Assembly: GCA_001596155.1 (NCBI GenBank)
Contig: CP014771.1
Location: 620,001-684,000 of the forward strand
Source of the DNA: Hymenobacter psoromatis
Lineage (GTDB): Bacteria > Bacteroidota > Bacteroidia > Cytophagales > Hymenobacteraceae
Reading direction: 5' to 3'
Length of the DNA: 64,000 nucleotides
In this document: positions 26,099 to 35,995 of the stretch, piece by piece
Layout: each line of letters begins with the position of its first letter
Numbering within the stretch: the stretch's first letter is position 1
Program-made: the position numbers and the translations under genes
The notes under the pieces: generated by a model
The model's database searches: none
What the model saw: only the letters and a program-made list of their open reading frames with translations
Told to the model about the DNA's origin: nothing

Positions 26099-27865
26099 TC
26101 AGGCCACGGGCAGTGTGAAGTAAAAAATACTGCCCTGGCCGGCGGTGCTCTCCACGCCCAGCTCGCCGCCCTGGCTGGCAATAAACTCGCGCGAGATGCT
26201 CAGGCCCAGGCCGGTGCCGTGGTCGTCGGCCGCGCCGGCGGGGGTAGGGGCGGGGCCTTGGGCGAAGCGCTCGAAAATGCGCTGCTGGTCGGCCGCCGCA
26301 ATGCCGGGGCCGTGGTCCTGCACCTGCACGCGCACGGCCCGCAGGTCGGGGGTAGGGGCGGCGCTGAGCAGAATGTGCCCCTGCTCGGGCGAGTAGCGCA
26401 CGGCGTTCACCAGCAGGTTGAGTAGCACCCAGGCGGTTTTTTCGTGGTCGGCGCGGATAGGCGGCAAGTCGGCAGGTAGCAGGGTGTCGAGGGTGAGGTG
26501 GCGTGCCCGCAGTTGCCCTTGCAGGGGCGTGGTGGCGGCCGCCACCAGGTCGGCCACGGCCAGCGGGCGCGAGTCGAGGGCAATGCCCTGGCCCACGTCG
26601 AGCTGCGCCACGGTCAGTAGTTCGCCCACCAGGCGCAGCAGGCGCTGGTTTTCCGCCTTTATGGTGGTGACAATCTCCTGCTGCTCCGCGTTGAGGCCAC
26701 CCACGCGCGGGTCGTGCAAGAGCTTGAGGTTGAAGTTAATGCTTGAAAGCGGCGTTTTCAGCTCGTGCGCGGCCGTGGCCAGAAAGTCAGATTTAGTCTG
26801 GTCGAGCTGCCGAAAAGCCGACACGTTGCGCAGGGCCAGCACCGTGCCCACGGCCTCCATCTGGTCGCGCGCCTCATTGAAGGCCACCGCCTCATGCACG
26901 GCCAGCTGGTAGTGCGCCGGCGTGCCATCGGTCCCCACCACTGAAAAGGGCTGCGGACCGGCGGGCCGCTGGCCCACCGGCAGCAGCGCCGGAGCCAGCA
27001 GCTGCGCAAAAACCGGGTTGTCCTGGGCCAGCTCAGTGGCCGGGCGGCCCAGAATGCGGCCTTCGGGCAGGTCCAGCAGGGTGCAGGCGGCGGGGTTGGC
27101 CACGAGCAGCCGGCGGCTGGGGTCAAGCAGGAAAATCGGCTCGCCCAGGGTTTGCACGAGGCCACTGGTGCGGTTGCGCTCCGTCACGACATCGGCCAGG
27201 CTGTGGCTGCGAATGTCCTGCACGTGTACCAGCAGGCGGTTGAAGGCGGCTGTCACCTGGCCCACCTCATCGCTGCTCTCGATGGGCACGGTGGCCGCGA
27301 AGTCGGTGCGCGTGGCGTGGTCGAGGCTGGCGGCCAGCTTGCGCAGGCCGCCCACGGCCGCCTGTGGCACGCTGCCCACCAGCATCAGGCCCACCAGGGC
27401 GCTCAGCACACTGAACAGCAGCAGGTAGTTTTTGGCCTGGGCGGCGGCGTGCATTGCCTGGCCGTTTTTGCGGGCCAGGGCCGTCAGGTTGAGCCCCACC
27501 ACGCGGTGCGTGAGCTGGCGCAGCCGCGCCTGGCTGGCGGCGGCATCCGGGCCGGGGTAGGCGCTCAGCACCTGGGTAAGGCTATCAACGAGGCGGCGCT
27601 CGCCGGGCTCAGTGATGTTGGCAGCCTCGCGGGCCAGCAGGCCGTGCAGGCGGCCCAGAGCCGGCGCGGCGGCCGGGACGGCCGCCAACTCATCCAGAGC
27701 CTGCAACATGCCCTGACCCAGCTGCACCGAGTAAAAGTTGTCCTGCAATACCGTCCGGTTGGCCCGGTCGAGCCGGCTCAGCGTGACGGAGGCGTAAAAG
27801 GAAATGCCCAGCAGCAACCCCAGCATAGCCAGGAAACCCAACGTTATTTTGGTGTGCAAACGCAT
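26099..27865 (-). CDS. PAS-containing sensor histidine kinase
   Basis: 588 residues. TM helix ~8-28, an extracytoplasmic helical sensor ~30-145, TM helix ~150-170, HAMP (GLRKLAASLDHATRTD...), PAS (GEPIFLLDPSRRLLVANPAAC), HisKA with TAAHELKTPLSSINFNL (His acceptor), HATPase_c with LLNLLVNAVRYSPEQG, DHGPGIAA and GTGLGLSISREF. It is directly upstream of kup. The kind of kinase fits the NtrC-type regulator at 29578-30942 on the same strand; between them sit two plus-strand genes that look inserted. Confidence 0.93.
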   Translation of the reverse strand: MRLHTKITLGFLAMLGLLLGISFYASVTLSRLDRANRTVLQDNFYSVQLGQGMLQALDELAAVPAAAPALGRLHGLLAREAANITEPGERRLVDSLTQVLSAYPGPDAAASQARLRQLTHRVVGLNLTALARKNGQAMHAAAQAKNYLLLFSVLSALVGLMLVGSVPQAAVGGLRKLAASLDHATRTDFAATVPIESSDEVGQVTAAFNRLLVHVQDIRSHSLADVVTERNRTSGLVQTLGEPIFLLDPSRRLLVANPAACTLLDLPEGRILGRPATELAQDNPVFAQLLAPALLPVGQRPAGPQPFSVVGTDGTPAHYQLAVHEAVAFNEARDQMEAVGTVLALRNVSAFRQLDQTKSDFLATAAHELKTPLSSINFNLKLLHDPRVGGLNAEQQEIVTTIKAENQRLLRLVGELLTVAQLDVGQGIALDSRPLAVADLVAAATTPLQGQLRARHLTLDTLLPADLPPIRADHEKTAWVLLNLLVNAVRYSPEQGHILLSAAPTPDLRAVRVQVQDHGPGIAAADQQRIFERFAQGPAPTPAGAADDHGTGLGLSISREFIASQGGELGVESTAGQGSIFYFTLPVA

Positions 27866-28230
27866 AATGGCAACCGGTATGCGCCGCTGATGCGGTGCCG
27901 GTAAGCCAACAGTAGCGAATGAAGGGCCTTACAAGAAAAAGGAGGGGGTAGAGATTATTTTTATGCTGATAATCAGCTTGATAAATTTGTTATTATCGAA
28001 TTTCGACGCAGGGCCTCACCTGCCTGGTGGGTCATTTTGACCCGGTGGCCAGGTCAAAATGGGGCACGAATACCAGGCCAAATCGCCGGTCATTGCGAGC
28101 CTGCGAAGCAATCGCACCCAGAATGAGTCGTGCGTAAAAGCTAGGCACCAGCATTTAGCAAAAACTTGATACCTCACCATTTTAAGAAAATGGGCCTTCC
28201 TAAATTTGCACCCGCAACTTCAGACGTAAT
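27866..28230. other. intergenic region with repeat fragments
   Basis: No gene seen. Contains a small palindrome CATTTTGAC...GTCAAAATG (about 28032-28061) and a single arm of the widespread GTCATTGCGAGC...GAAGCAATCGC repeat (about 28091-28120), related to family E. The end holds the AraC-gene promoter region, with TAAATTTG at 28201-28208. Confidence 0.6.
28201..28208 (+). promoter_or_regulatory. putative -7 box of the AraC/AKR pair
   Basis: TAAATTTG matches TAnnTTTG and is 22 bp before the ATG of the AraC-type gene. No convincing -33 partner was found. Confidence 0.35.
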
Positions 28231-29551
<1,321 letters not shown>

Positions 29552-29577
29552 CGTGCTGAAAAAAACAAGCTACGTCT

Positions 29578-30942
29578 CTACTCCCTACCCAGCCCAAATT
29601 CCTCAATCTTGCGATACAGCGTCTTCACGCCGATACCGAGCTGGCGGGCGGCCTCCATCTTGTTGCCGCCGGTTTCGCGCAGCACCTGCCCGATGTGGCG
29701 GCCCTCCACGGCGCGCAGGCTGCGGTCGGCAGGGTCAGGGGGGGTAGGGGCGGCGGGCAGGTGTTGAAACTCGGGCGGCAGGTCGTCCACGGTCAGGGGC
29801 TGGTTGTCAGCGGCCAGGATGGCGGCGCGCTCCAGCACGTTCTTTAGCTCGCGCACATTGCCCGGCCAGGGGTAGCGTGCCAAGCGGGCCAGCGCTTCGG
29901 GCTCGAAGCCGGGCAGACGCTTGCGCAGCTTGGCAGCAAAGAGGCGCAGGAAGTGCTCGGCCAGCGGAGCCACGTCGGCGGGCCGGGCGCTGAGCGGCGG
30001 CACGGCCAGCTCAAACACCGCGAGGCGATAGTATAAATCGGGCCGAAAGTGACCTTCGGCGGCTTCCTGGCGCAGGTTGCGGTTGGTAGCCGCAATGAGG
30101 CGCACGTTCACTTTAGTGGGCCGGGTATCCCCAACCTTAGTGAATTCCTGGGTTTCGAGCACCCGCAAAAACTTGGCCTGCACGGCCAGGTCCAGCTCCC
30201 CGATTTCATCCAGAAAGAGCGTGCCGCCGCTGGCTTCTTCCAATAAGCCTTTTTTATCCGAAAGCGCGCCCGTAAAAGCTCCTTTCCGGTAGCCAAACAG
30301 CTCCGACTCCAGCAAGTCTTTTGGAAAAGCGCTGCAATTGACGGCTACCAGCGGCCGCCCGCGCCGCCCGCTGGCCTGGTGAATGGCCTGGGCAAACAGC
30401 TCCTTGCCCGCGCCGGTCGGCCCTTCGAGCAGCACCGTGCTGTCGGTGAGGGCCACGCGCTCGGCCAGTGCTTTGGCTTTGCTCAGCGCGGCCGACTGCC
30501 CAATCATGGCCGCGAAAGTGTACGGCTGGCTCACCTGCTTCTCCAGTTCGGCCACGCGGCGGCGCAGCTGGGCTTTCTCCATTGCGCGGGCTACCACCAC
30601 CACCAGCTGGTCGTCAGAATCGCCTTTCGTTAAGTAGTCAAACGCGCCCTGTTTCATGGCCTGCACCCCGTCGGGCACGGTGCCGTAGGCGGTGAGCAGG
30701 ATGATTTCGGCCAGCGGCGCGGCGGCTTGGTAACGCGGCAGCAGGGCCACGCCGTGGCCGTCGGGCAGCTTCACATCGGAGAGAATGACCAGGATTTCGT
30801 CGGCGTGCTCGGCCAATAGTTGCAGGCCGCGCCGGGCATCGGGGGCTTGCAGCACGAGGTAGCCTTCCAGCTCCAGCACCCGCGTCAGTACCTGGCGCAG
30901 GCGGGTTTCGTCGTCAATCAGAAGCAGGGCAGGCGGGGTCAT
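29578..30942 (-). CDS. NtrC-family sigma-54-dependent response regulator
   Basis: 454 residues. Receiver domain with Asp56 (ILSDVKLPDG) and a Lys in YLTKGDSDDQ. AAA+ domain with Walker A GPTGAGKELFAQ, the sigma-54 contact loop GAFTGA, and Walker B GGTLFLDEIGEL. C-terminal Fis-type helix-turn-helix (TGGNKMEAARQLGIGVKTLYRKIEEFG). It activates sigma-54 promoters on phosphorylation. Likely paired with the PAS kinase at 26099-27865, same strand, the pair being split by the AraC/AKR genes. Targets are unknown; kup is a candidate to examine. Confidence 0.95.
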   Translation of the reverse strand: MTPPALLLIDDETRLRQVLTRVLELEGYLVLQAPDARRGLQLLAEHADEILVILSDVKLPDGHGVALLPRYQAAAPLAEIILLTAYGTVPDGVQAMKQGAFDYLTKGDSDDQLVVVVARAMEKAQLRRRVAELEKQVSQPYTFAAMIGQSAALSKAKALAERVALTDSTVLLEGPTGAGKELFAQAIHQASGRRGRPLVAVNCSAFPKDLLESELFGYRKGAFTGALSDKKGLLEEASGGTLFLDEIGELDLAVQAKFLRVLETQEFTKVGDTRPTKVNVRLIAATNRNLRQEAAEGHFRPDLYYRLAVFELAVPPLSARPADVAPLAEHFLRLFAAKLRKRLPGFEPEALARLARYPWPGNVRELKNVLERAAILAADNQPLTVDDLPPEFQHLPAAPTPPDPADRSLRAVEGRHIGQVLRETGGNKMEAARQLGIGVKTLYRKIEEFGLGRE

Positions 30943-30962
30943 GGGGGGTAGGGCGGGAGCAT

Positions 30963-31041
30963 GAACTTAGTAGCTCGCGTTCTCGCGCAGGTTGGGCGGA
31001 TAAACTAACGGCGCGCGAACGCGAACTACAAAGTTCGCGCT
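30963..31041. repeat. degenerate family B palindrome
   Basis: The right side (GCGAACTACAAAGTTCGCGCTAC) is a clean family B arm; the left side (AGCTCGCGTTCTCGCGC) is shortened. It overlaps the stop codon region of the amidohydrolase gene at 31040. Confidence 0.65.
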
Positions 31042-32053
31042 ACCGCAAGCCCAGCACCCGGTCGGCGTTGCCGTAGGCGAGCTTGGCAACGTCGGCGGGC
31101 GGCAGCTCCAGGCCCGCCAAAAACGCGTGGCCCGCCGCGTTGGGGGCGAAGGGGTAATCGACGGAAAACAGTATATTATCTAGGCCAAACGTCGCCAATG
31201 CGGCTTCCAGTGGCGGGCGCGTGAAGATGCCGCTGGTGGTAATATACACCTGGTCGCGCAGCGTCTGGCTGATGCTGCGCGGCAGCTTGGTCTGGCTGGG
31301 AGGCATCGTCTGGTCGGCGCGGGCCATCATCACGGGCAGCATTTCGCCCATGTGGCCAATAAGGAGCTTGAGGTGGGGGTAGCGTTCCAGCGTACCGCTC
31401 ACGATGAGCCGTAGGATGTGAATGGCGGTTTCGGCGTGCCAGCCAAAGCCCGCCATGCCCAGATTCTGGCCTAAGCCATTGGGTAGATTTTCGTAATAAA
31501 TGGCCCGCACCGGGGCGGGCGGCACCCCAGGATGCAGATAAAGCGGCACGTTCAGTTCCTGGGCCTGCGCCAGCAGCGGCGCAAACTGCGGGCTGTCGAG
31601 AAATTGATTTTGAACGGTACCGCTAATCAGCGCCCCCCGAAAGTGGTGTTCGCGCACGGTGCGCGTCAGCTCGCTGGCCGCCGCCTCGGGGTTGGTGGTG
31701 GGCAGGTGGGCAAAGCCAGCAAAACGGTCAGGATGCGGGGCAATGAGGCCGGCCAGCCGGTCGTTGTATTCGCGCGCGAAAGCCGGGCCTTCTTCCGGTG
31801 ACAGCAGCTCGGCCCCCGGCCCCGAAATGGACAGCACCTGCATCGTGATGCCGGCCTCGTCCATCAGGCGCAGGCGCTCGGGGCCAACTTCGGCCAGCTT
31901 TTGCTGCTGTTGCTGCACGGGTGAGTTTGGGTCATCGTCGGCGGGCCAACCTGATTGCTGCCGGGCGGCCGGGCTGATGCGCTTAATCATGTCGGGTAGC
32001 GAAACATGTTCTTCGAGCGCTATAATGCGCTGGGGCAGGGGTAGGGAAGGCAT
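31040..32053 (-). CDS. amidohydrolase-2 family hydrolase/decarboxylase
   Basis: 337 residues from ATG 32053 (MPSLPLPQRIIALEEH); the open frame further upstream is without homologous character. The TIM-barrel metal enzyme family includes gamma-resorcylate and 2,3-dihydroxybenzoate decarboxylases: IALEEHVSLPD at the N-terminus, LHPGVPPAPV, LIGHMGEMLP and the terminal Asp in FSVDYPF are the expected motifs. The substrate is probably a small aromatic or cyclic acid, but cannot be fixed. It is divergent from the Xre/RES pair. The 3' end touches a degenerate family B repeat. Confidence 0.88.
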   Translation of the reverse strand: MPSLPLPQRIIALEEHVSLPDMIKRISPAARQQSGWPADDDPNSPVQQQQQKLAEVGPERLRLMDEAGITMQVLSISGPGAELLSPEEGPAFAREYNDRLAGLIAPHPDRFAGFAHLPTTNPEAAASELTRTVREHHFRGALISGTVQNQFLDSPQFAPLLAQAQELNVPLYLHPGVPPAPVRAIYYENLPNGLGQNLGMAGFGWHAETAIHILRLIVSGTLERYPHLKLLIGHMGEMLPVMMARADQTMPPSQTKLPRSISQTLRDQVYITTSGIFTRPPLEAALATFGLDNILFSVDYPFAPNAAGHAFLAGLELPPADVAKLAYGNADRVLGLR

Positions 32054-32172
32054 AAAAAGCAGGGTAGAAAAGTGGAAAAGGAGTTGGCTACAAACGGCTA
32101 GCTTGCTGCCAGCGTTACGGGCTTTGCTCACTATACAAAGGAGAACTGCGGAACAAAAAGGAAAAATTTCCG

Positions 32173-32200
32173 TTTTGTAAAGAAAAATTTCCCATCTTTG
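32173..32200 (+). promoter_or_regulatory. putative promoter of the Xre/RES pair
   Basis: TTTTG at 32173 and CATCTTTG at 32193-32200 (one mismatch to TAnnTTTG) with 15 nt between, about 48 bp before the ATG. Confidence 0.35.
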
Positions 32201-32248
32201 CCGGGTCTTAGCCCAGTCGTATGGGTCTAGGCCACTTTTATTTATCCT

Positions 32249-32692
32249 ATGCTTGCCACGCCAACCTACGTTTCCAGCCACCTGCCGGCGGCGCTGACCA
32301 GCCTGGCCGCCGTTGTCACCGATTCGTTCGCCCTCGTGATGGAGGCGCGCTCCGGCGTGCCCGCCAAATCGGCCTTCGCCGTGGCTAACTTATTGCTGCT
32401 GAGCACCGACGAGCTGGCCGACCTGCTGCACACCACCACCAAAACCCTGCGCACCTACCGCGACGCCAACAAGCGCCTCGCGCCCGCCGCCAGCGAGCAG
32501 GTGCTCAAGCTATTGGCCCTGGCCCGGCAGGGCGGCGAGGTATTTGGCGAGCCCACGGCGTTTCGGCGCTGGCTGGGTAAGCCCGCGTTTGGCCTCGACA
32601 ACCAGCCGCCCCTCGCCCTGCTCCAAACCAGCGGCGGCATCGACCTGGTAGCCGAGGAAGTAAGCCGCATTGCTTACGGCGACTTTGCCTGA
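32249..32692 (+). CDS. antitoxin, Xre/MbcA/ParS toxin-binding family
   Basis: 147 residues. The C-terminal half shows the DUF2384 (MbcA/ParS) toxin-binding signature: LLALARQGGEVFGEPTAFRRWL then NQPPLALLQTSGGIDLVAEEVSRIAYGDFA. The middle (LSTDELADLLHTTTKTLRTY) is the Xre-like helix-turn-helix. Such antitoxins neutralise RES-domain toxins and repress the operon. The RES gene begins 64 bp downstream. Start ATG 32249 gives a typical length. Confidence 0.93.
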   Translation: MLATPTYVSSHLPAALTSLAAVVTDSFALVMEARSGVPAKSAFAVANLLLLSTDELADLLHTTTKTLRTYRDANKRLAPAASEQVLKLLALARQGGEVFGEPTAFRRWLGKPAFGLDNQPPLALLQTSGGIDLVAEEVSRIAYGDFA

Positions 32693-32756
32693 TTTTTTTT
32701 AAGCACTTAGCTTTCGTTCAGGAAAAAAGCCCACAGCATACCAGCCAGATTCACTA

Positions 32757-33218
32757 GTGGAAATCTACCGCATTTGCCTGACCAAGTACGCGGGCGAGCT
32801 GGTGGCCTCCGGTAACTCGGGCCGCTGGAACGAGCGCGGGCAGTTCGTTATTTATGCCGCCGGCAGCCGGGCCCTGGCCTGCCTCGAAAACGTGGTGCAC
32901 CGCAGCGGCGAAGGATTGAATAACCTATTCACGGTCATACGGATAGCCGTGCCGGATGAATTGTTGGTAGAAGAGTTAACCTTGGACCAGCTACCCCCTG
33001 ATTGGCAGCCGACCAGCGCCTACGCCCGCTGCCAGCCGCTGGGGGCAGCCTGGTACCGTCGGCAGGCGGCGGCCGTGCTGCGGGTGCCTTCCTCCATCAT
33101 CGCCCACGAGCACAACTACGTGCTCAACACCCGGCACCCCGACTTTAGCCAAATTCGCATCGCGGGCCGCGAGGATTTTGCCTTCGACCCCCGCATCAAG
33201 GCCCCGGAGCCAGGGTAG
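32757..33218 (+). CDS. RES-domain toxin (NAD-depleting)
   Basis: 153 residues starting at GTG 32757 (MEIYRICLTKYA). RES-fold residues are present: Arg in YRI, the GRWNERGQFVIYAAGSRALACLE block with its Arg, Tyr, Ser and Glu, and the VPSSIIAHEHNYVLNTRHPDF block with the late Ser. Known members of the family degrade NAD+ by phosphorolysis or hydrolysis. Second gene of a type II toxin-antitoxin pair; the GTG start and 64-bp gap suggest lower translation than the antitoxin. The length is normal, no truncation. Confidence 0.93.
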   Translation: MEIYRICLTKYAGELVASGNSGRWNERGQFVIYAAGSRALACLENVVHRSGEGLNNLFTVIRIAVPDELLVEELTLDQLPPDWQPTSAYARCQPLGAAWYRRQAAAVLRVPSSIIAHEHNYVLNTRHPDFSQIRIAGREDFAFDPRIKAPEPG

Positions 33219-33239
33219 GGAGGTAGGGTGCCGGCAAAC

Positions 33240-33266
33240 TTGCGCGCCGAAAAGGGGTTACCTTAG
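33240..33266 (+). promoter_or_regulatory. putative promoter of the desaturase gene
   Basis: TTG at 33240-33242, 16 nt, TACCTTAG at 33259-33266 (one mismatch to TAnnTTTG), 38 bp before the ATG. Confidence 0.3.
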
Positions 33267-33304
33267 CAGTCCCAGGCTGCTTTTGCCGGGTCCCCCTACT
33301 CTTT

Positions 33305-34294
33305 ATGGCTACCGCCCCCCTCGCCTACATTCCTACCGCCGAGCCGGTATCGCACCACGTGCGCGCCCGCCAGCTGCTCAAGGCGCACCCCGAAGTAAAG
33401 CGCCTGATGACCCGCAACTCCACCACGGCCCTCATCACGGCGGGCTGCGTGGCGGCCCAGGTGCTGCTTACCTACCTGCTGCGCGGGCAGGCCTGGTACT
33501 GGTCGCTGGCCGTGGCCTACCTGGTGGGCGCGTTCATCTGCCACACGCTGTTCGTCATCATTCACGAGGCTACCCACAACCTGGTTTTCAAGGGCCAGTG
33601 GGCCAATGCGGCGGTGGGCATCGGGGCCAACCTGCCGATGGTGCTGCCCACGGCCATGAGCTTCCGCAAGTACCACCTCAAGCACCACTCGGCGCTCGGC
33701 CACTTTGAGCACGATGCCGACCTGCCCGACCACTACGAGGCCAAGCTTATTCAGCACTATGCCATTGGCAAGGCCGTGTGGCTGTTTTTCTTCCCCATTT
33801 TTCAGCTGGTACGCACGTTTCGGTGCCGCAGCGTGGTGCCGTTCGATAAGTATATCGCCGCCAACTGGGCGGCCCAGATTGCCTTCAACCTAGGCATGTA
33901 CCTGTGGCTGGGGCCGTCGGCATTTATCTACCTGTTTTTCAGCTTCTGGTTTTCGGTGAGCCTGCACCCGGTGGGCGCCCGCTGGATTCAGGAACACTAC
34001 CTCATGCTCAGCCCCGAGCAGGAAACAACCTCCTACTACGGCCGCCTCAACGGCGTGCACCTCAACATCGGCTACCACAACGAGCACCACGACCTGCCCG
34101 GCGTGCCCTGGAACAAGCTGCCCGAACTGCGCAAGCTGGCCCCCGAGTTCTACGAGCCGCTGCTGCACCACACCAGCTACACCAAAGTGCTGCTCCGCTT
34201 TCTCTTCGACCAGGAAATCTCGCTCTACTCGCGCCTGGTGCGCGGCGAGCACGTAGCCAGCAAGCTGGCACCTATGGTACCCGTGGCCAAGTAG
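33305..34294 (+). CDS. membrane desaturase, sphingolipid delta-4 desaturase-like
   Basis: 329-residue integral membrane di-iron desaturase. Three histidine boxes: HEATHN (His87, His91), KYHLKHH (His124, His127, His128) and YHNEHHD (His258, His261, His262). The sequence after the third box (DLPGVPWNKLPELRKLAPEF then LLHHTSYTKVL) resembles eukaryotic dihydroceramide/sphingolipid delta-4 desaturases (DEGS) more than acyl-CoA or acyl-lipid desaturases. Bacteroidota make dihydrosphingolipids, so such a substrate is plausible, but it is inference. Two to four TM helices lie between boxes 1 and 3. Monocistronic, followed by a terminator-like hairpin. Confidence 0.9.
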   Translation: MATAPLAYIPTAEPVSHHVRARQLLKAHPEVKRLMTRNSTTALITAGCVAAQVLLTYLLRGQAWYWSLAVAYLVGAFICHTLFVIIHEATHNLVFKGQWANAAVGIGANLPMVLPTAMSFRKYHLKHHSALGHFEHDADLPDHYEAKLIQHYAIGKAVWLFFFPIFQLVRTFRCRSVVPFDKYIAANWAAQIAFNLGMYLWLGPSAFIYLFFSFWFSVSLHPVGARWIQEHYLMLSPEQETTSYYGRLNGVHLNIGYHNEHHDLPGVPWNKLPELRKLAPEFYEPLLHHTSYTKVLLRFLFDQEISLYSRLVRGEHVASKLAPMVPVAK

Positions 34295-34333
34295 CCCGGC
34301 TACCCGTCATCCCTGGCTAATTGACTAGCAATC

Positions 34334-34378
34334 CCTACCCCCCCTACGCAGCCTGAAACGGCTGGTAGTGGGGGTTTT
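34334..34378 (+). terminator. terminator-like hairpin after the desaturase gene
   Basis: CCCCC...CAGCC and GGCTG...GGGGG form an imperfect stem around TGAAAC, followed by six T. A second small hairpin with AATAGCCGG arms lies at 34419-34444. Confidence 0.6.
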
Positions 34379-34575
34379 TTGCGTTGGCCGGTGCCTGCCG
34401 CCGCGCGCACTGGCCATCAATAGCCGGGGCCGAAGCCGGCTATTGGTTTACACAATCGTTAATGTGAGTAAGTAGGAGAGGAGAAATAATTTTTCCGGTG
34501 GCTATATGGTGTATGCCTCGAAGGGGGCATATTTACGCAAAAAGCGTCCGTTTTTTAATCTTTCCCTCCTCGTTC

Positions 34576-35784
34576 ATGCTCACCACCCCGCGCCTTCGCG
34601 TACTTGCCGTTGGCTTCGGCAGCGCTCTACTGCTGGCCGCCTGCTCGTCCAATTCTACCACCAGCCAGGAAGCGGCTACCACTTCGGCCCCGGCCGAGGC
34701 GACTGCGACCAGCACTAGCGCTTCCGCCACCATGCCTACTTCCACTGCGTTTGGCAAAACTGCCGACTGTACTGAAATTCAGCTATTTACCCTCGCCAAC
34801 GCCCACGGCCTCCAGGCCACTGTCAGCACCTATGGCGGCACGCTCACCAGCCTGCTCGTGCCCGACAAGGACGGCAAGCTGAGCGACGTTATCCTGGGTT
34901 TTGATAAAGCGGATGGCTACCTCAGCCCCGCGTTTAAGAAGGCGAACCCGTACTTCGGCGCGCTCATCGGGCGCTACGGCAACCGCATCGCCAAGGGCCA
35001 GTTTACCATTGATGGCAAGACCTACCACGTCGGCATTAATAATAATGGCAACTCGCTGCACGGCGGCAACGTGGGCTTCAACCAGAAGGTGTGGGCCGCC
35101 AAGCCCGGCACCTCGGCCGATGGCCAGACCCTGACGCTGACTTACCTCAGCAAGGATGGCGAGGAGGGCTACCCCGGCAACCTGCACGTGACGGTGGTCT
35201 ATACCCTCACCGCCGACAACGCCCTCAAAATCGACTACACCGCCACCACTGACAAGGCCACGCCGGTCAACCTCACCAATCACTCCTACTTCAACCTGGC
35301 CCTGGGCCAGAGCAAGGACGTGCTGGCCCACATAATGACCATTCCGGCTGACCGCTACACGGTGGTCGATGCCAACCTGATTCCGACCGGCGAACTGCGG
35401 CCGGTGAAAGGCACGCCCTTCGATTTTACTACCCCCCACGCCATCGGCGAGCGCATCGCGCAGGTGCCCGGCGGCTACGACCATAACTGGGTGCTGAACC
35501 AGGCCACCGGCCAGCACAGCGCCGCCACCGTGTATGAGCCCACCACCGGCCGCACCCTGGAAGTAACCACCGACCAGCCCGGCGTGCAGTTCTACACCGG
35601 CAACTTCCTCGACGGCTCGTTGACCGGCGAAGGGGGGGTAGTGTATGGCAAGCACGCCGGCTTCTGCCTCGAAACCCAGCACTTCCCCGACTCGCCCAAC
35701 CAGCCGAAGTTTCCGAACACTATTCTGAAGCCGGGCGAAACCTACCACACCACTACCAGCTACACGTTTGGAGTGCGGAAGTGA
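34576..35784 (+). CDS. aldose 1-epimerase (galactose mutarotase) lipoprotein
   Basis: 402 residues from ATG 34576. Lipoprotein signal with LLLAAC lipobox, then a Thr/Ser/Ala-rich linker to about residue 55. The GalM domain has GRYGNRIAKGQF, the NGNSLHGGNVGFNQKVW substrate strip, catalytic His in LTNHSYFNLA and the GGYDHNWVLN and LETQHFPDSPNQP motifs with catalytic Glu. It interconverts alpha and beta anomers of aldoses in the periplasm or at the outer membrane. First gene before araB in the same direction, which suggests L-arabinose as its physiological sugar. Confidence 0.93.
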   Translation: MLTTPRLRVLAVGFGSALLLAACSSNSTTSQEAATTSAPAEATATSTSASATMPTSTAFGKTADCTEIQLFTLANAHGLQATVSTYGGTLTSLLVPDKDGKLSDVILGFDKADGYLSPAFKKANPYFGALIGRYGNRIAKGQFTIDGKTYHVGINNNGNSLHGGNVGFNQKVWAAKPGTSADGQTLTLTYLSKDGEEGYPGNLHVTVVYTLTADNALKIDYTATTDKATPVNLTNHSYFNLALGQSKDVLAHIMTIPADRYTVVDANLIPTGELRPVKGTPFDFTTPHAIGERIAQVPGGYDHNWVLNQATGQHSAATVYEPTTGRTLEVTTDQPGVQFYTGNFLDGSLTGEGGVVYGKHAGFCLETQHFPDSPNQPKFPNTILKPGETYHTTTSYTFGVRK

Positions 35785-35788
35785 GGAT

Positions 35789-35987
35789 TAATTATGAATT
35801 AGAAATTATGAATTATGAATTGAAAAGGGCCAATGGACACGGTTAGCCAAAATGCTGTTTTTCAATTTATAACCCATGATTTCCAATTTATTAGGACTTA
35901 TGCAAATCGTTTGTCGTGGCGAGCGCTGCGAAGCCATGACAAACGATTTGCATAAGTCCAATTCATAATTTCTAATTCATAATTCAA
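35789..35987. repeat. nested inverted repeats with family E core
   Basis: Outer arms built of AATTATGAATT units (35789-35824 and 35961-35987) enclose a family E palindrome (35892-35960, starting TAGGACTTATGCAAATCG). It fills the gap between the epimerase gene and araB. Confidence 0.75.
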
Positions 35988-35995
35988 AAAACACC

